Shown here one piece after another: positions 8,887 through 19,100 of a stretch of DNA of 64,000 bases. Location of the stretch: assembly GCF_029395495.1 (NCBI RefSeq), contig NZ_CP113918.1:2232001-2296000 (forward strand), in the 5' to 3' direction. Within the stretch, counting starts at the first letter, position 1. Each line of letters starts with the position of its first letter. Under the pieces are notes generated by a model that did not search any database, was not told where the DNA came from, and saw nothing but the letters and a program-made list of their open reading frames with translations. Source of the stretch: Bifidobacterium sp. ESL0769 (GTDB lineage Bacteria; Actinomycetota; Actinomycetes; Actinomycetales; Bifidobacteriaceae). A program made the position numbers and the translations under genes.

Positions 8887-10341
8887 GGACATCTTTTCTT
8901 CCGGACGACCGGGCTCGGCCCACAGGGTGTGGAAGGCACCGGGCTCGTCGACGCGGCCGTAAGTGTGGGCGCCGAAGAGATCGCGCTGAGCCTGGATGAT
9001 GGTGGCGGGCAGGCGCTTGGAACGCAGGCCGTCGTAGTAGGAAAGCGAGGTCGAGAAGACAGGCGCGGGGATACCGCAGGTCGCGGCCTTGGCCACCACG
9101 CGACGCCAAGCGCTCTGCGCATTCTCAATGGCGCTCTTGAAGTACGGGGCGAAGAGCAGCGAAACGTTGGCCTCGCCGGATTCGAACGCATCGGAGACGA
9201 CGTTCAGGAACTGGGCACGAATGATGCAGCCGCCGCGCCAGATGCGTGCGACCGCAGCCAGGTCGATCTTCCAATCGTACTTCTTGGCACCGTCGTTGAT
9301 CTCGTTGAAGCCCTGTGCATAAGCGACAATCTTGGAAGCGTAGAGTGCCTGGCGAATGTCTTCGATGAAGGCCTTGCGTTCGTCGTCGTTCGCGAACGAA
9401 ATCGTGCCGTCAGGGCCGGCCATGTTCTGCTTGGCAGCGCCTTCGCGTAGCTCGGTCTGATCGGAAAGGCCGCGTGCGAACACGCCTTCCGCAATCGCGG
9501 TGACCGGGGTGCCGAGCTCGAGAGCGGTCTGAACCGTCCAGGTGCCGGTGCCCTTCATGCCGGCCTGATCGACGATGACGTCAACCAGCGGCTTGCCGGT
9601 CTTCTTGTCCTTCTGATGCAGCAAGTCAGCGGTAATCTCAATCAAATAAGAGTTGAGCTCGGTCTTGTCCCAAGCCTCGAACACGTCACCGATCTCGTCG
9701 GGGGTCATTCCCATGCCGCGACGCATGAGGTCGTAGCTTTCGGCGATGAGCTGCATATCGGCGTACTCGATGCCGTTGTGGACCATCTTGACGAAGTGTC
9801 CGGCGCCGTTCTCGCCGATGTGGGTGACGCAGGGTTCGCCTTCCGCCTTCGCAGCGATGGACTTGAGGATCGGGCCGAGGGTCTTCCAGGACTCATCGGT
9901 GCCGCCGGGCATCATCGACGGGCCGTTCAGCGCGCCCTCTTCGCCACCGGAAACACCGCAGCCGACGAAGTGCAGGCCACGAGCGCGGATTTCCTTCTCA
10001 CGGCGGATGGTGTCCTTGAAGTAGGAGTTGCCGCCGTCGACGATGATGTCGCCCGGATCCATGGCATCAGCGAGCGCTTCGATCATCGCGTCGGTGGGAG
10101 CACCGGCCTTGACCATGATGATGGCCGTGCGCGGCTTGGTGAGCGATGCCACGAACTCATCGATGGTCTTGGCGGGAACGAACTTGCCTTCGCTGCCATG
10201 CTCCTTCATGAGTTTTTCGGTGCGCTCATAGTGACGATTGTAAAGTGCCACAGTATTGCCGTGATGCGCAAGATTCCTCGCAAGGTTGGAACCCATAGCC
10301 GCCAGACCGACGACTCCAATATTTGCAATAGCTTCCGTCAT
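8881..10341 (-). CDS. gnd: 6-phosphogluconate dehydrogenase, decarboxylating
   Basis: A 486-residue cytoplasmic enzyme converting 6-phosphogluconate and NADP+ to ribulose 5-phosphate, CO2 and NADPH. The N-terminal Rossmann motif is GVVGLAAMGSNLARN. IIVDGGNSYFKDT and FVGCGVSGGEEGA are diagnostic catalytic stretches, and GAGHFVKMVHNGIEY carries the conserved Lys and His. The start at 10341 is chosen because AAGGCG precedes it and homologues begin near MTEAIANIGVVG; the open frame extends another 41 codons upstream without family similarity. It converges with zwf-opcA-pgl, completing the oxidative pentose phosphate set. Confidence 0.96.
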   Translation of the reverse strand: MTEAIANIGVVGLAAMGSNLARNLAHHGNTVALYNRHYERTEKLMKEHGSEGKFVPAKTIDEFVASLTKPRTAIIMVKAGAPTDAMIEALADAMDPGDIIVDGGNSYFKDTIRREKEIRARGLHFVGCGVSGGEEGALNGPSMMPGGTDESWKTLGPILKSIAAKAEGEPCVTHIGENGAGHFVKMVHNGIEYADMQLIAESYDLMRRGMGMTPDEIGDVFEAWDKTELNSYLIEITADLLHQKDKKTGKPLVDVIVDQAGMKGTGTWTVQTALELGTPVTAIAEGVFARGLSDQTELREGAAKQNMAGPDGTISFANDDERKAFIEDIRQALYASKIVAYAQGFNEINDGAKKYDWKIDLAAVARIWRGGCIIRAQFLNVVSDAFESGEANVSLLFAPYFKSAIENAQSAWRRVVAKAATCGIPAPVFSTSLSYYDGLRSKRLPATIIQAQRDLFGAHTYGRVDEPGAFHTLWAEPGRPEEKMSD

Positions 10342-10614
10342 TGTTCGCCTTTCAACTTGACATTCCTTCGACGAAAACGGTGCCGGCCTATCTTTCCGGT
10401 ACCCCTTTATTCCGCCTAAGCTCTTAAGTATTCCGGAACTTCGCCGAAGCCCAAATACCTGCATTCCAAGTCTATATCTAACTGCACCTACTTGCGTTCA
10501 GAAAACGTGGAATGTCCCACATTGCCGGGATCTACGGTCTGCAAATTCCGGCAACTTAGCATAGCCTATTACCTATTATGTATTATGTATTATCTATTAC
10601 GAAATAGATATTAT

Positions 10615-11487
10615 TTATTCCAAGAACAATGCACGCAAACCGGCCACTTCGTCTTCGCTCATGCCATTCTGCAGGCAGTATTGTTCGACCGAACCGTATT
10701 CATCCTTGATACCGGCAAGCACGCCGCGCATCAGTTCCGGCGGCGAGGCAAGCATCGCGGTCTGAGCGGCCGAAATCTGGCCGACACCCTTTTTGTCGTC
10801 CGTAAGACCTTTCATCACGGTTTTCTTGAACGCGGCACCGAGGTTCGCGCCAGACTGCGCGTAGCAGGAAACCACCATGTCGTCGCTCACCCCGAGCAGG
10901 CTCATCAGAATGCCCGAAGTGATGCCGGTGCGGTCTTTGCCGGCGGTGCAATGGATGAGCATCGGGTGGCCGTCGTCTTTCAGCAGCTTTCGCAGAATGA
11001 GTACGATCTGCTCGGCCGAACCGAAAACGATATCGTGGTACATTTCGGCCATATCGATGCCCTTGGCCACTTTTTTCATGCCGCCCAACACGCTCATACT
11101 GGTTTTGAGCAGCGGAACGCGATCGACGTGGATGTCGTCCGGGAGCGTATACGGCCATTGCTTGATTTCAAGCGGGTCGCGCAAGTCCACTACCTCTTTG
11201 ATATCGAGGCGACGCAGGTCATCGACGCCGTGCTCGCCCAGGAAATTGAGGCCGGCGGTGCGGAAGAACAGCCCGTCACGCAACTTGCGGCCATCCTGCG
11301 TTGGGTAGCCGCCGATCCCGCGAGAATTGGGAACTCCGTCGATTTCGACGCCGGCTCCGTCGCCTTCGGGGCGATAGTCGAGATAATCGGTGCCGCTAAC
11401 GTTGGCAACGTCGCCTGGCATATCAGCGCCAGCGTCCTTGGAGACTGAACCATTGCCGGATGCCACTTGCGTTTGCGAGCTTGCCAT
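10615..11487 (-). CDS. Tyrosine-protein phosphatase (DSP-like, Y_phosphatase3 type)
   Basis: A 290-residue protein with the cysteine phosphatase signature HCTAGKDRTG; the catalytic Cys is residue 180 and the phosphate-binding Arg is 186. The RDGLFFRTAGL and VDLRDPLE stretches before it match the bacterial tyrosine/lipid phosphatase group related to mycobacterial PtpB. There is no signal peptide or membrane segment, so it is cytoplasmic or exported by an unrecognised route. AGAAGG lies upstream of the ATG. Between its stop and gnd are short AT-rich tandem motifs (TATTAC/TATTAT runs at about 10560-10612). The substrate cannot be inferred. Confidence 0.85.
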   Translation of the reverse strand: MASSQTQVASGNGSVSKDAGADMPGDVANVSGTDYLDYRPEGDGAGVEIDGVPNSRGIGGYPTQDGRKLRDGLFFRTAGLNFLGEHGVDDLRRLDIKEVVDLRDPLEIKQWPYTLPDDIHVDRVPLLKTSMSVLGGMKKVAKGIDMAEMYHDIVFGSAEQIVLILRKLLKDDGHPMLIHCTAGKDRTGITSGILMSLLGVSDDMVVSCYAQSGANLGAAFKKTVMKGLTDDKKGVGQISAAQTAMLASPPELMRGVLAGIKDEYGSVEQYCLQNGMSEDEVAGLRALFLE

Positions 11488-11902
11488 ATAGACCTTCTTT
11501 CACGGCTGTTGCCGCCTGATCGCGCGATTTTCTCACGCTCGGATTATTCATAAAGCCACTATTTATATAGTCAATAATGAGATAAGTCTACCCATAATCC
11601 TTAAAAATCACTGTCAGCCACCACAATATGAGCCGAACGGACAACGCCAAAAACGCTTCGCGGCGACAAGCGGCACCGCACTCACGCAGACCCTTATCAT
11701 CCTCAGCAAGGCATATGAAAAAGTTATCGTTAACAGGTTTTATCCGCATACGATAAAGACAAATTATCAGCGATATCACCGAAATTTATATTTATAAAAT
11801 ATTATTAATTATTATTTTCTGATATAGTTAATATACATAAATGTTTTCGCAAACATTTATGTGATTGGGGCCAATGAAGGACTACGAGAAAGAAGAAAGC
11901 TT
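11488..11902. other. AT-rich intergenic region upstream of the GH30 gene
   Basis: No supported gene. This is the shared upstream region of the divergent phosphatase and galactanase genes, strongly AT-rich at 11780-11840. It contains the long palindrome annotated separately and presumably the promoters of both genes. A 63-codon ORF on the minus strand at 11588-11779 has no supporting signal. Confidence 0.5.
11835..11862. promoter_or_regulatory. 28-bp palindrome in the GH30 5' region, probable operator
   Basis: ACATAAATGTTT at 11835-11846 is exactly inverted at 11851-11862 around a TCGC core. The dyad lies 41 bases before the preferred start of the galactanase gene and just below an AT-rich promoter-like tract. 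Symmetry and central CG suit a LacI-family or similar repressor; the regulator is not identifiable here. Confidence 0.5.
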
Positions 11903-14900
11903 ATGCAAGGCAAAGTAGCCGCTGCTGCGGCAAGCTTGGCGCTGATTGTGGGCAGCATTCTGCCGACGACCGCGATGGCATCCACCAGCGGAATAGCAAG
12001 GGACGCAAACGCGGTAACCACGCTGACACCAAATCCATGGTTCGCCAACGGACCATTCGAGGGCTGGGGCACCTCGTTGGCCTGGTTGGCCAACGCAACA
12101 GGCAGTTACGGCGAGCCCGGCTCCATCAAACATTCCAGCGGCAACGCCCAAGCCGACGCAAAGGCCTTGCAATACGGCAAGGACCTGCGCGAACAGTTCT
12201 ATCAGAGCATTTTCGGCCGTGACGGGCTTGACCTCAATATGGCCCGGTACAACGTCGGCGGCGGCAACGCCTCGGACGTCGCTTACGGCTATCCCTTCAT
12301 GCGCCAAGGTGCGGCGGTGCCCGGCTATTGGGCGGAGGACCCGGACGGATCTCTCAACCTCTACGGCGGCACCAGCACCAAGCAGGCGGACAAGAACGCT
12401 CTGGACACGGCCTACAGCGCGAACAGCGATGACTCATACGTCTGGGGCACTCGCAGCCAAAACTCACAGGCCGCGAAGAACGTGCAGGCCCAGGAATGGT
12501 GGCTCAAGCGCGGCGCGCAAAACGGCGATATCACCGACGTCGAGGCCTTCGCCAATTCCGCACCCTGGTTCATGACGGAAAGCGGCTATGCCACCGGCGG
12601 CCAGAATTCGTCGGCCGAGAACCTCAAGGATCCCCAGAAATTCGGGCAATATCTGGCTAAAGTCGTCCAGCATTTGAATACATTACAGGCCGAAAACGGC
12701 AACAAAGTCAAGGTAAACACGGTCGAACCGCTCAACGAATCGGAAACCGGATATTGGGGCACACCAAGCGATATGGCCAGCGCCCACGCCACCGGCAACA
12801 GCGAGGACGCCAAGCTCATCCAGCGCTATTGGGAACGCTACTATCGCGGCGCGGGCAAAGACCAAAGCAAGACCCCGTATAGCACCGCGGTAAAGAAGCC
12901 GCAGGAGGGTATGCACGTCGACAATGGCACAGCCCAGACCGCTCTGCTCGCATTACACGAAGCACTTGCGGCGGACGGTCAGAACAACGTCAAGGTTTCG
13001 GCCACGGATGCCACCGATTCCGGACAATTCGTGGACTCGTACAACAACTATCCGCAGAATGTGCGCGATGCCATCGGCCAATACAACACCCATTCCTATG
13101 GCACCAACAGGCAACGCGTCGCACGCGATATCGCGCAAAGCGACAGCAAGCGGATCTCGATGAGCGAGGTGGACGGCTCTTGGCAAAACGGTGGATTCAA
13201 TCCGTACGGCTTCGACAACGGGCTGGGCATGGCCGGCAAGATCAACAGCGACATCTACGCCCTGCAATCCGATGACTTCACCTTCTGGCAGGTAGTGGAA
13301 GACCTCTACAACATGTCGACGGCAGACACCGATATCAACGGCAACGCCGCCAATCCCAAGGGCGAGAACACGAACTGGGGCACCGTGCTCATCGATTTCG
13401 ACTGCAATGTGGCCGGCACCGACGGCAAGCTCTATTCCGAACGCGACGTCGACAACAACCAGGGCCGCACCAACGGCATCAAGCCCTGCTCGGTGGTGGT
13501 CAACTCCAAGTACAACGCCGTGCGCGCTTACACCAAGTTCATCCATCGCGGCGACCGAATCATCGCCAACAATTCCACGGCCAACAATATGACCGCAACT
13601 TCGGCGGACGGCAAGACGCAAACCGTGATTCATCGCAACAACAGCTCGAAAGACGAAAAACTGGTCATCGACCTGTCTAAGTACGGCGACATCGCCGCAA
13701 ACGCTTCCGGCAAGCTGTTCCTGACCACCGCCCCGGCGGCCAAAGACGACAAATACGCCGCCACGCTGGACTATATGAACCAGTACAGCAACATCGAGCA
13801 AAACAGCGACGCCGTGTCCATCGACGCGAAGGCCAAAACGGCCACGGTAACCATTCCCGCCAAGTCCATCGCCTCAATCGAACTCAATGGGGTCACCGGC
13901 GTCGCCAAGAATGTCGGACTCAATAACGGACAGTCCTACCAGCTGATCGGTCAGGGGTCGAACCGCAACCTTCAGGCCGCGCAAGACGGCTCGCTGACCA
14001 TCGAGGACGCAGCCAACGACGCCACATCAGCAAAGTCGCAGATCTTCACCTTCAACGAGGTGGCCGCAGATCCTGCACGCCCGACGCTGCACCGCTACGT
14101 CATCTCCTCGGCCGACGGCGCCAAGATTCTCATGCAGGACGGCAAGTTCGCGGCGGGCAATGTCGCGAGCGCGAAAACCGACAAACATGCGATTTGGACG
14201 CTCAACACCGAGGACGGCGAACACTATAGCTTGGTGAACACCGCCGCGCAGCAGGCGTTGGAAGTCGGCGGCCAGAAGACGGCAGCAGGCTCCGCAGTCG
14301 GCACCTATATCTCCAACGGTGGTACCAACCAGGCCTGGTCGATCCGCGACGTTGTGGCCACGGGCATCAAGCCGGTCAAGGTGCAGACACCGATCGGCAC
14401 GGTGCCCACGATGCCATCGTCGGTAACACCGTATTACACTTGGGGAACCGGCCAGCCCGCAACCGCCACTTGGAACACTTCATCCTTGGCGCAGCAGGTC
14501 AAGACTCCGGGAACCTACGCCGTCAACGGCCACGCCACTGACATCTACGGCAACACCATGGCCGCGCAAGCCAAGGTGTACGTAGGCAAGTTCTCGGTTT
14601 CTGACCCGGCATCGATCACCGTGGCCACAGGCTCCACGCTTGCACAGGTAAAGGCGGCTGCACCGGCAACGGCCAACGCCCATGTCGGCAGCTCCCCCGA
14701 GTTCGCCTCGGCTGCGCAATGGCAGTGGGGAGACCTCAATGACAGCGATTTCGCCCGCGCCGGCAAAAAGCAGGTGCCCGGTACACTCGACGACGGAGCG
14801 CACGGCACGATTCCCGCTTCCCTGACCATCTACGTCACCAATCCCAAGAACACCAACGGCGAGAACCTCGCGGCGGCCTTCTGCAGCAGTGCGGCGGCCT

Positions 14901-16042
14901 CGTCAACGGAAAACTCACATTCGGTCGCATACACGTGTGACGGCAAAACCGATGACAACTCATGGTCGAACTGGAGCAGCAGCCCCACCGACACCAACCC
15001 ATGGCTGAGCTACACCTTCGACCACGCCCACGCACTCAACTCCTTGGAATTCGTCTCGTATGGCGAGGCGACGCCGAAAAGCTTCACCGTGCAGTACAAG
15101 AACGGCAGCGGGGACTGGACCGATTCGGGCATCACCGCACAGACTGGCGAGAACCTTCGCGGAGACGTCACCACAGTTGACATCAGCTCGCTGCCTGCTA
15201 CAAGCGGCATCCGTCTGAATCTCACCTACCGCGATGACGCCAATTACTATGCGAAGGTCTCCGAAGTGCGGATCTTCGAAAAGCAAGTGGTCGCTTCCCC
15301 TTCAAACGACGCGACATTGGGCGACCTCCGTCTCGACGGCAAGCAGATCGAAGGCTTCAATCCGGCAAAGACCTCTTACGATGTCAAGCTGCCCTATGGC
15401 GCCGAAAGCAACCCAGTACTCCAGGCTTTCGCCGCAGACGGCGCCGCGAAGCTTTCCGTCAAGTGGGAACAGCCTTCCACACAGCGCTCCGCAACAGGAA
15501 CACTGGATGATGACCCCGCAATCGGCGGGAAAGCAACCATCACCACACAGTCTGCAGACGGCACAACAACCCAAAACACTGTCGTCAACTTCATCCCGAC
15601 AGCACTTCTGACAGGCCTGCGAGTGACGCCACCGACAAAGACCCAGTACGCCATCGGGGACGCCTTTGACACCACCGGAATGACGGTGACCGCCGTCTAC
15701 ACCGGAATCGAAAGAAGCGAGCAGACCACGCCAATCGCGCTGAACGACCCCGAGCTTTCCATCAGCGGCTTTGAATCGGCGAGCGCGGGCGACAAAACCG
15801 TGACCGTCTCCTATCGCGGCGTAAGCTCCACGTTCACCGTGCATGTGATGGCAAACAACAACGCCGGCACACCCGGGCAATCGGGACAGCCTGGGCAACC
15901 CGGACAAAAACCCAACGGCAACGCCGCCAACAAGCCGCAGCTCAGCGAGACAGGATCGTCAATCGTGGCACCCGTTGCCATTGCTCTGACGAGTCTCGCT
16001 GCCGCCGGCCTGCTGCTGGCCCTGCGCCGTCGCCGCGTCTGA
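11903..16042 (+). CDS. Cell-wall-anchored GH30 endo-beta-1,6-galactanase
   Basis: A 1379-residue surface enzyme predicted to cut beta-1,6-galactan side chains of type II arabinogalactan. A signal peptide (cleavage near AMA, residues 23-25) is followed by a GH30 catalytic domain with NPWFANGPFEGWGTSLAW at its start. The acid/base Glu is 279 (PLNESE) and the nucleophile Glu is 422 (MSEVDGSW). After the catalytic part come a ricin/CBM13-like module, two Ig-like (Big_4-type) repeats, an F5/8-C/CBM32-like module, a cadherin-like and a Big_3-like domain, then a Gly/Pro linker. The C-terminus is LSETG (1347-1351), a hydrophobic span and an Arg-rich tail, i.e. a sortase signal. ATG 11903 has an AGAAAGAAGAAAG stretch before it; GTG 11861 is possible but lies inside the palindrome. 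The next gene is its expected partner. The subfamily (GH30_5) is inferred from the pairing. Confidence 0.88.
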   Translation: MQGKVAAAAASLALIVGSILPTTAMASTSGIARDANAVTTLTPNPWFANGPFEGWGTSLAWLANATGSYGEPGSIKHSSGNAQADAKALQYGKDLREQFYQSIFGRDGLDLNMARYNVGGGNASDVAYGYPFMRQGAAVPGYWAEDPDGSLNLYGGTSTKQADKNALDTAYSANSDDSYVWGTRSQNSQAAKNVQAQEWWLKRGAQNGDITDVEAFANSAPWFMTESGYATGGQNSSAENLKDPQKFGQYLAKVVQHLNTLQAENGNKVKVNTVEPLNESETGYWGTPSDMASAHATGNSEDAKLIQRYWERYYRGAGKDQSKTPYSTAVKKPQEGMHVDNGTAQTALLALHEALAADGQNNVKVSATDATDSGQFVDSYNNYPQNVRDAIGQYNTHSYGTNRQRVARDIAQSDSKRISMSEVDGSWQNGGFNPYGFDNGLGMAGKINSDIYALQSDDFTFWQVVEDLYNMSTADTDINGNAANPKGENTNWGTVLIDFDCNVAGTDGKLYSERDVDNNQGRTNGIKPCSVVVNSKYNAVRAYTKFIHRGDRIIANNSTANNMTATSADGKTQTVIHRNNSSKDEKLVIDLSKYGDIAANASGKLFLTTAPAAKDDKYAATLDYMNQYSNIEQNSDAVSIDAKAKTATVTIPAKSIASIELNGVTGVAKNVGLNNGQSYQLIGQGSNRNLQAAQDGSLTIEDAANDATSAKSQIFTFNEVAADPARPTLHRYVISSADGAKILMQDGKFAAGNVASAKTDKHAIWTLNTEDGEHYSLVNTAAQQALEVGGQKTAAGSAVGTYISNGGTNQAWSIRDVVATGIKPVKVQTPIGTVPTMPSSVTPYYTWGTGQPATATWNTSSLAQQVKTPGTYAVNGHATDIYGNTMAAQAKVYVGKFSVSDPASITVATGSTLAQVKAAAPATANAHVGSSPEFASAAQWQWGDLNDSDFARAGKKQVPGTLDDGAHGTIPASLTIYVTNPKNTNGENLAAAFCSSAAASSTENSHSVAYTCDGKTDDNSWSNWSSSPTDTNPWLSYTFDHAHALNSLEFVSYGEATPKSFTVQYKNGSGDWTDSGITAQTGENLRGDVTTVDISSLPATSGIRLNLTYRDDANYYAKVSEVRIFEKQVVASPSNDATLGDLRLDGKQIEGFNPAKTSYDVKLPYGAESNPVLQAFAADGAAKLSVKWEQPSTQRSATGTLDDDPAIGGKATITTQSADGTTTQNTVVNFIPTALLTGLRVTPPTKTQYAIGDAFDTTGMTVTAVYTGIERSEQTTPIALNDPELSISGFESASAGDKTVTVSYRGVSSTFTVHVMANNNAGTPGQSGQPGQPGQKPNGNAANKPQLSETGSSIVAPVAIALTSLAAAGLLLALRRRRV

Positions 16043-16045
16043 CAT

Positions 16046-16092
16046 AAAACGGCTGTGCCGATACTGTCAATGCCTATCGGCACAGCCGTTTT
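16046..16092 (+). terminator. Strong intrinsic terminator after GH30
   Basis: Perfect 18-bp arms at 16046-16063 and 16075-16092 (AAAACGGCTGTGCCGATA inverted) with an 11-base loop. The second arm ends in TTTT and is followed by pyrimidine-rich sequence. The hairpin begins three bases after the GH30 stop, so the following GH43 gene probably has its own promoter. Confidence 0.85.
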
Positions 16093-16129
16093 CTCGCTTT
16101 GATTTACAACAGCCATCGAACATTCAACA

Positions 16130-16167
16130 GGCCGGAATCATAGGCCATCAGCCTTCATAATCCGGCC
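16130..16167 (+). other. Hairpin in the GH43 leader
   Basis: GGCCGGA at 16130-16136 pairs with TCCGGCC at 16161-16167, and AGGC/GCCT pairing is possible inside. It lies 21 bases before the GH43 start codon, just upstream of the AAGGAA ribosome binding site, and could influence initiation. Confidence 0.35.
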
Positions 16168-16188
16168 ATTTAATATCAAGGAATCGAC

Positions 16189-19100
16189 ATGAAACTTCAT
16201 TCCAATATCGTCGTCGGTGTGCTCGCCGCGGCGACGTTATGCGGACCCATGATGTTGCCTTCCGCCTACGCCGCGGAACCGCCAGAGACGTCACCATCCG
16301 CTACATCATCGGCAGCAGCATCATCGGCGACACTGCCATCGGCACTATCACCTGTATCATCCACCGCCGCGAAGGATTCCGCACCGAACCTGTCGAACAA
16401 AGAGACAACTCCGACGTCCCAGGCACCAATCATCGGCCAACCATCATCCGCAAAACCGGCAACAACAAGCACACAATCTGCCACACCAACGGCGTCAACG
16501 GAACCAACAGTACCGAAACCACCAAAGCCGGCAACACAGGAAGTAACCGATAAAAGCGGCCTGCAATCGCTGCTGACGTCAACCACGCAAGCCAAGCTCC
16601 AGCCACTGGCCTCGGGCGGCCACGCCGACAACAGCACGGCGCCATACGACCATGCCTCGCCCAACCAAGCCGATCTCGGCAAACTCAATGACGCGCGAAC
16701 TGCCGCCCAGCAGGTCATTGACAACGCAACGGCATCCCAGAACGACATCACCCAAGCAGCGGCCCAGCTGCAAAAGGCCTTCGACGCCGTACGGTTCATC
16801 TATCATTACACCGGTATCACCGGCACCAACGGCGCCCGCGTCTTCGACAATAACGGTTCGCTCATCCAAGCCCACGGCACCGGCATTCAAAAAGTGAAAA
16901 CCTCACTGCTGGCACCGTCCGACAGAGCCATTGACGCCAATGGCGACGGAAACGTCTACGTGATGTGCGGCGAGGATAAAACCGACCGTCTGGTGGCCCA
17001 CGGCGTGCGCATCTACTATTCGGACGATCTCTACAACTGGGTCGACAAGGGCCTCGGTTTCCAGACCTATCTGGGCGACGCCGATCTAGCCAATAAGAAG
17101 AGCGGCGCGGATACCACCTATCAGCGCTATTACAATGTCGCGAACATCACCAGCGATCCGGATTACACCAACATCTACGGCACCGATTTCTCGACGTTTG
17201 CCGGTGACGCTTCCAACTACAACATCTCCAGCCCCCAGCAGGCGCTCGACAAACTGCTGTGGGATCTCAAAGCGCTCAAAGGCACCGGCACCGACCCCAC
17301 GAAAACAAGCGCAGTGTTCGAACGGCCGAAAATGGCCTACAACCCTTCGACCAACCGCTGGGTCATCTGGTTCCACGCCGATGGTCCGAAATACGGCAAT
17401 GAAGACACGGCCACTTATTCCAAGGCCAAAGCCGGCGTTGCGATCTCGGTGGGTTCCGACCCCGCAGGCCCATACAAATATCTCGGCTCCTTCCGTATGA
17501 GCCCCGGCAACAATACTGGAAATCCCGGCATGGCCCGCGATATGAACCTCTACATCGACAAAGGCAAGGACAGCAACGGCGACGGCGTCGATGACGCCTA
17601 CCTCTTCTACTCAAGCAACGAAAACAGGGATTTGACCATCTCGCTGCTCGACAAGACCTACACCAAACTCGTTAAGCCCGTCTCGCAGCAACGTATGGGC
17701 ACCGACGTCGCCGCGGGAGACACCTACAACATCGCGGCCACCAACAGCAAGGAATCCCCGGCACCGTTCAAATGGAACGGCAAATACTACATCATCTATT
17801 CGGAGACCACCGGTTGGGCCCCCAATGAGAACAAGTACACCGTGAGCGCCGGCGACAACATCCTCGGGCCCTATCACGAAGCCGGAACGCCGTTCATCGA
17901 CGGCGACGGGTACGAGCAGAACCATACGAACTCGTTCTACACGCAATCCAGCTCGGTGATCCCCTACGACGAATCGAAAGGCATCTTCCTGTATTGGGGT
18001 GACCGCTGGTTCAACCCGGACCAAGGCGCCGACATCAGCCAGTCCCGCTACGTGATGACCCCCATGCACATGGTCAACGGCAAGTTGCAGGTCTTGCCGG
18101 CCGCAGACTGGAAAACCAGCGATCTCGGACGCTATCAGGCCATCGACGTGCAGACCGAACTGCCGAAGAGCACCGGTTCGATGAGCGAGTTGATGGGCAG
18201 CTTGCCGAAAACACTCGCGGTAAAACTCGGCGGCAGCAACGAGACAACCACAACACCAGTGGCATGGGACCCGTATTTCGGCCCCGACGAGCCCACCGGC
18301 ACGGTGACCGTCACCGGCCACCTCACGGCTCTCAACAACACCCCGATCGATTTCACCGTCTCCGTCTATCCGAAAAGCACCGTGCTCTTCATGGACGCCG
18401 GCAGCGATCCGACCAACGAATCGGCCTACTATACCGAGCTGAAACGCCATGCCCACCTTCTTGGCACCAACGCCACACACAGCGACCAAGCCTATTCGGC
18501 TGGCGGTTGGGGTATTTCCAGCTCGGTCGGGGCCGATGACGGAGACACCGGTGCCAGCACCGACGTTGCCAAATACACAACCAGCAGCAACGACATCTAC
18601 GAAACCGGCTACTGGGCAAGAGCCGGAAAGACCATCGATTACAAGGCCGATCTGCCCTCCGGAACCTATACCGTGCAGGCGGGGTACAAGGAATGGTGGA
18701 GCAACAAGCGCCAGACCGTGTTCACCGTTTCGAATACGGCAAACGGCAAGCAGTTGGCCCAGACCTCGATTGTTCCTAACGGCAATGGAAACGCCACCGA
18801 CGCCCAGCAATTCAGCCTCGCTGAAGATGCCACCGTCCTCTTCTCGACCAAGTCGACCGGCGGCGGCGACCCTGTGCTCAGCTGGATCAGCGTGAACAAG
18901 GTAAGTCCGGAGCAAATCACCTCGGTAACCCCAATCACCGGCACCGTTTCCTTCATCGGCAATACAACACCCTCACTGCCCAAACAGGTGACCGTGCACA
19001 AGGCCGACGGCAGCGCCGAGACCAGAACCGTGACCTGGCCAGATCTCGACGCTTCGAAACTGACGATCTTCACTCCGCAAACCCTTCAAGGCGTCGTTGA

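Noticed and set aside
17611..18915. 434-codon minus-strand ORF inside the GH43 gene
   Set aside because: Antisense to an intact multi-domain CDS, and the translation is Gly/Val/Arg-rich in the way typical of shadow frames.
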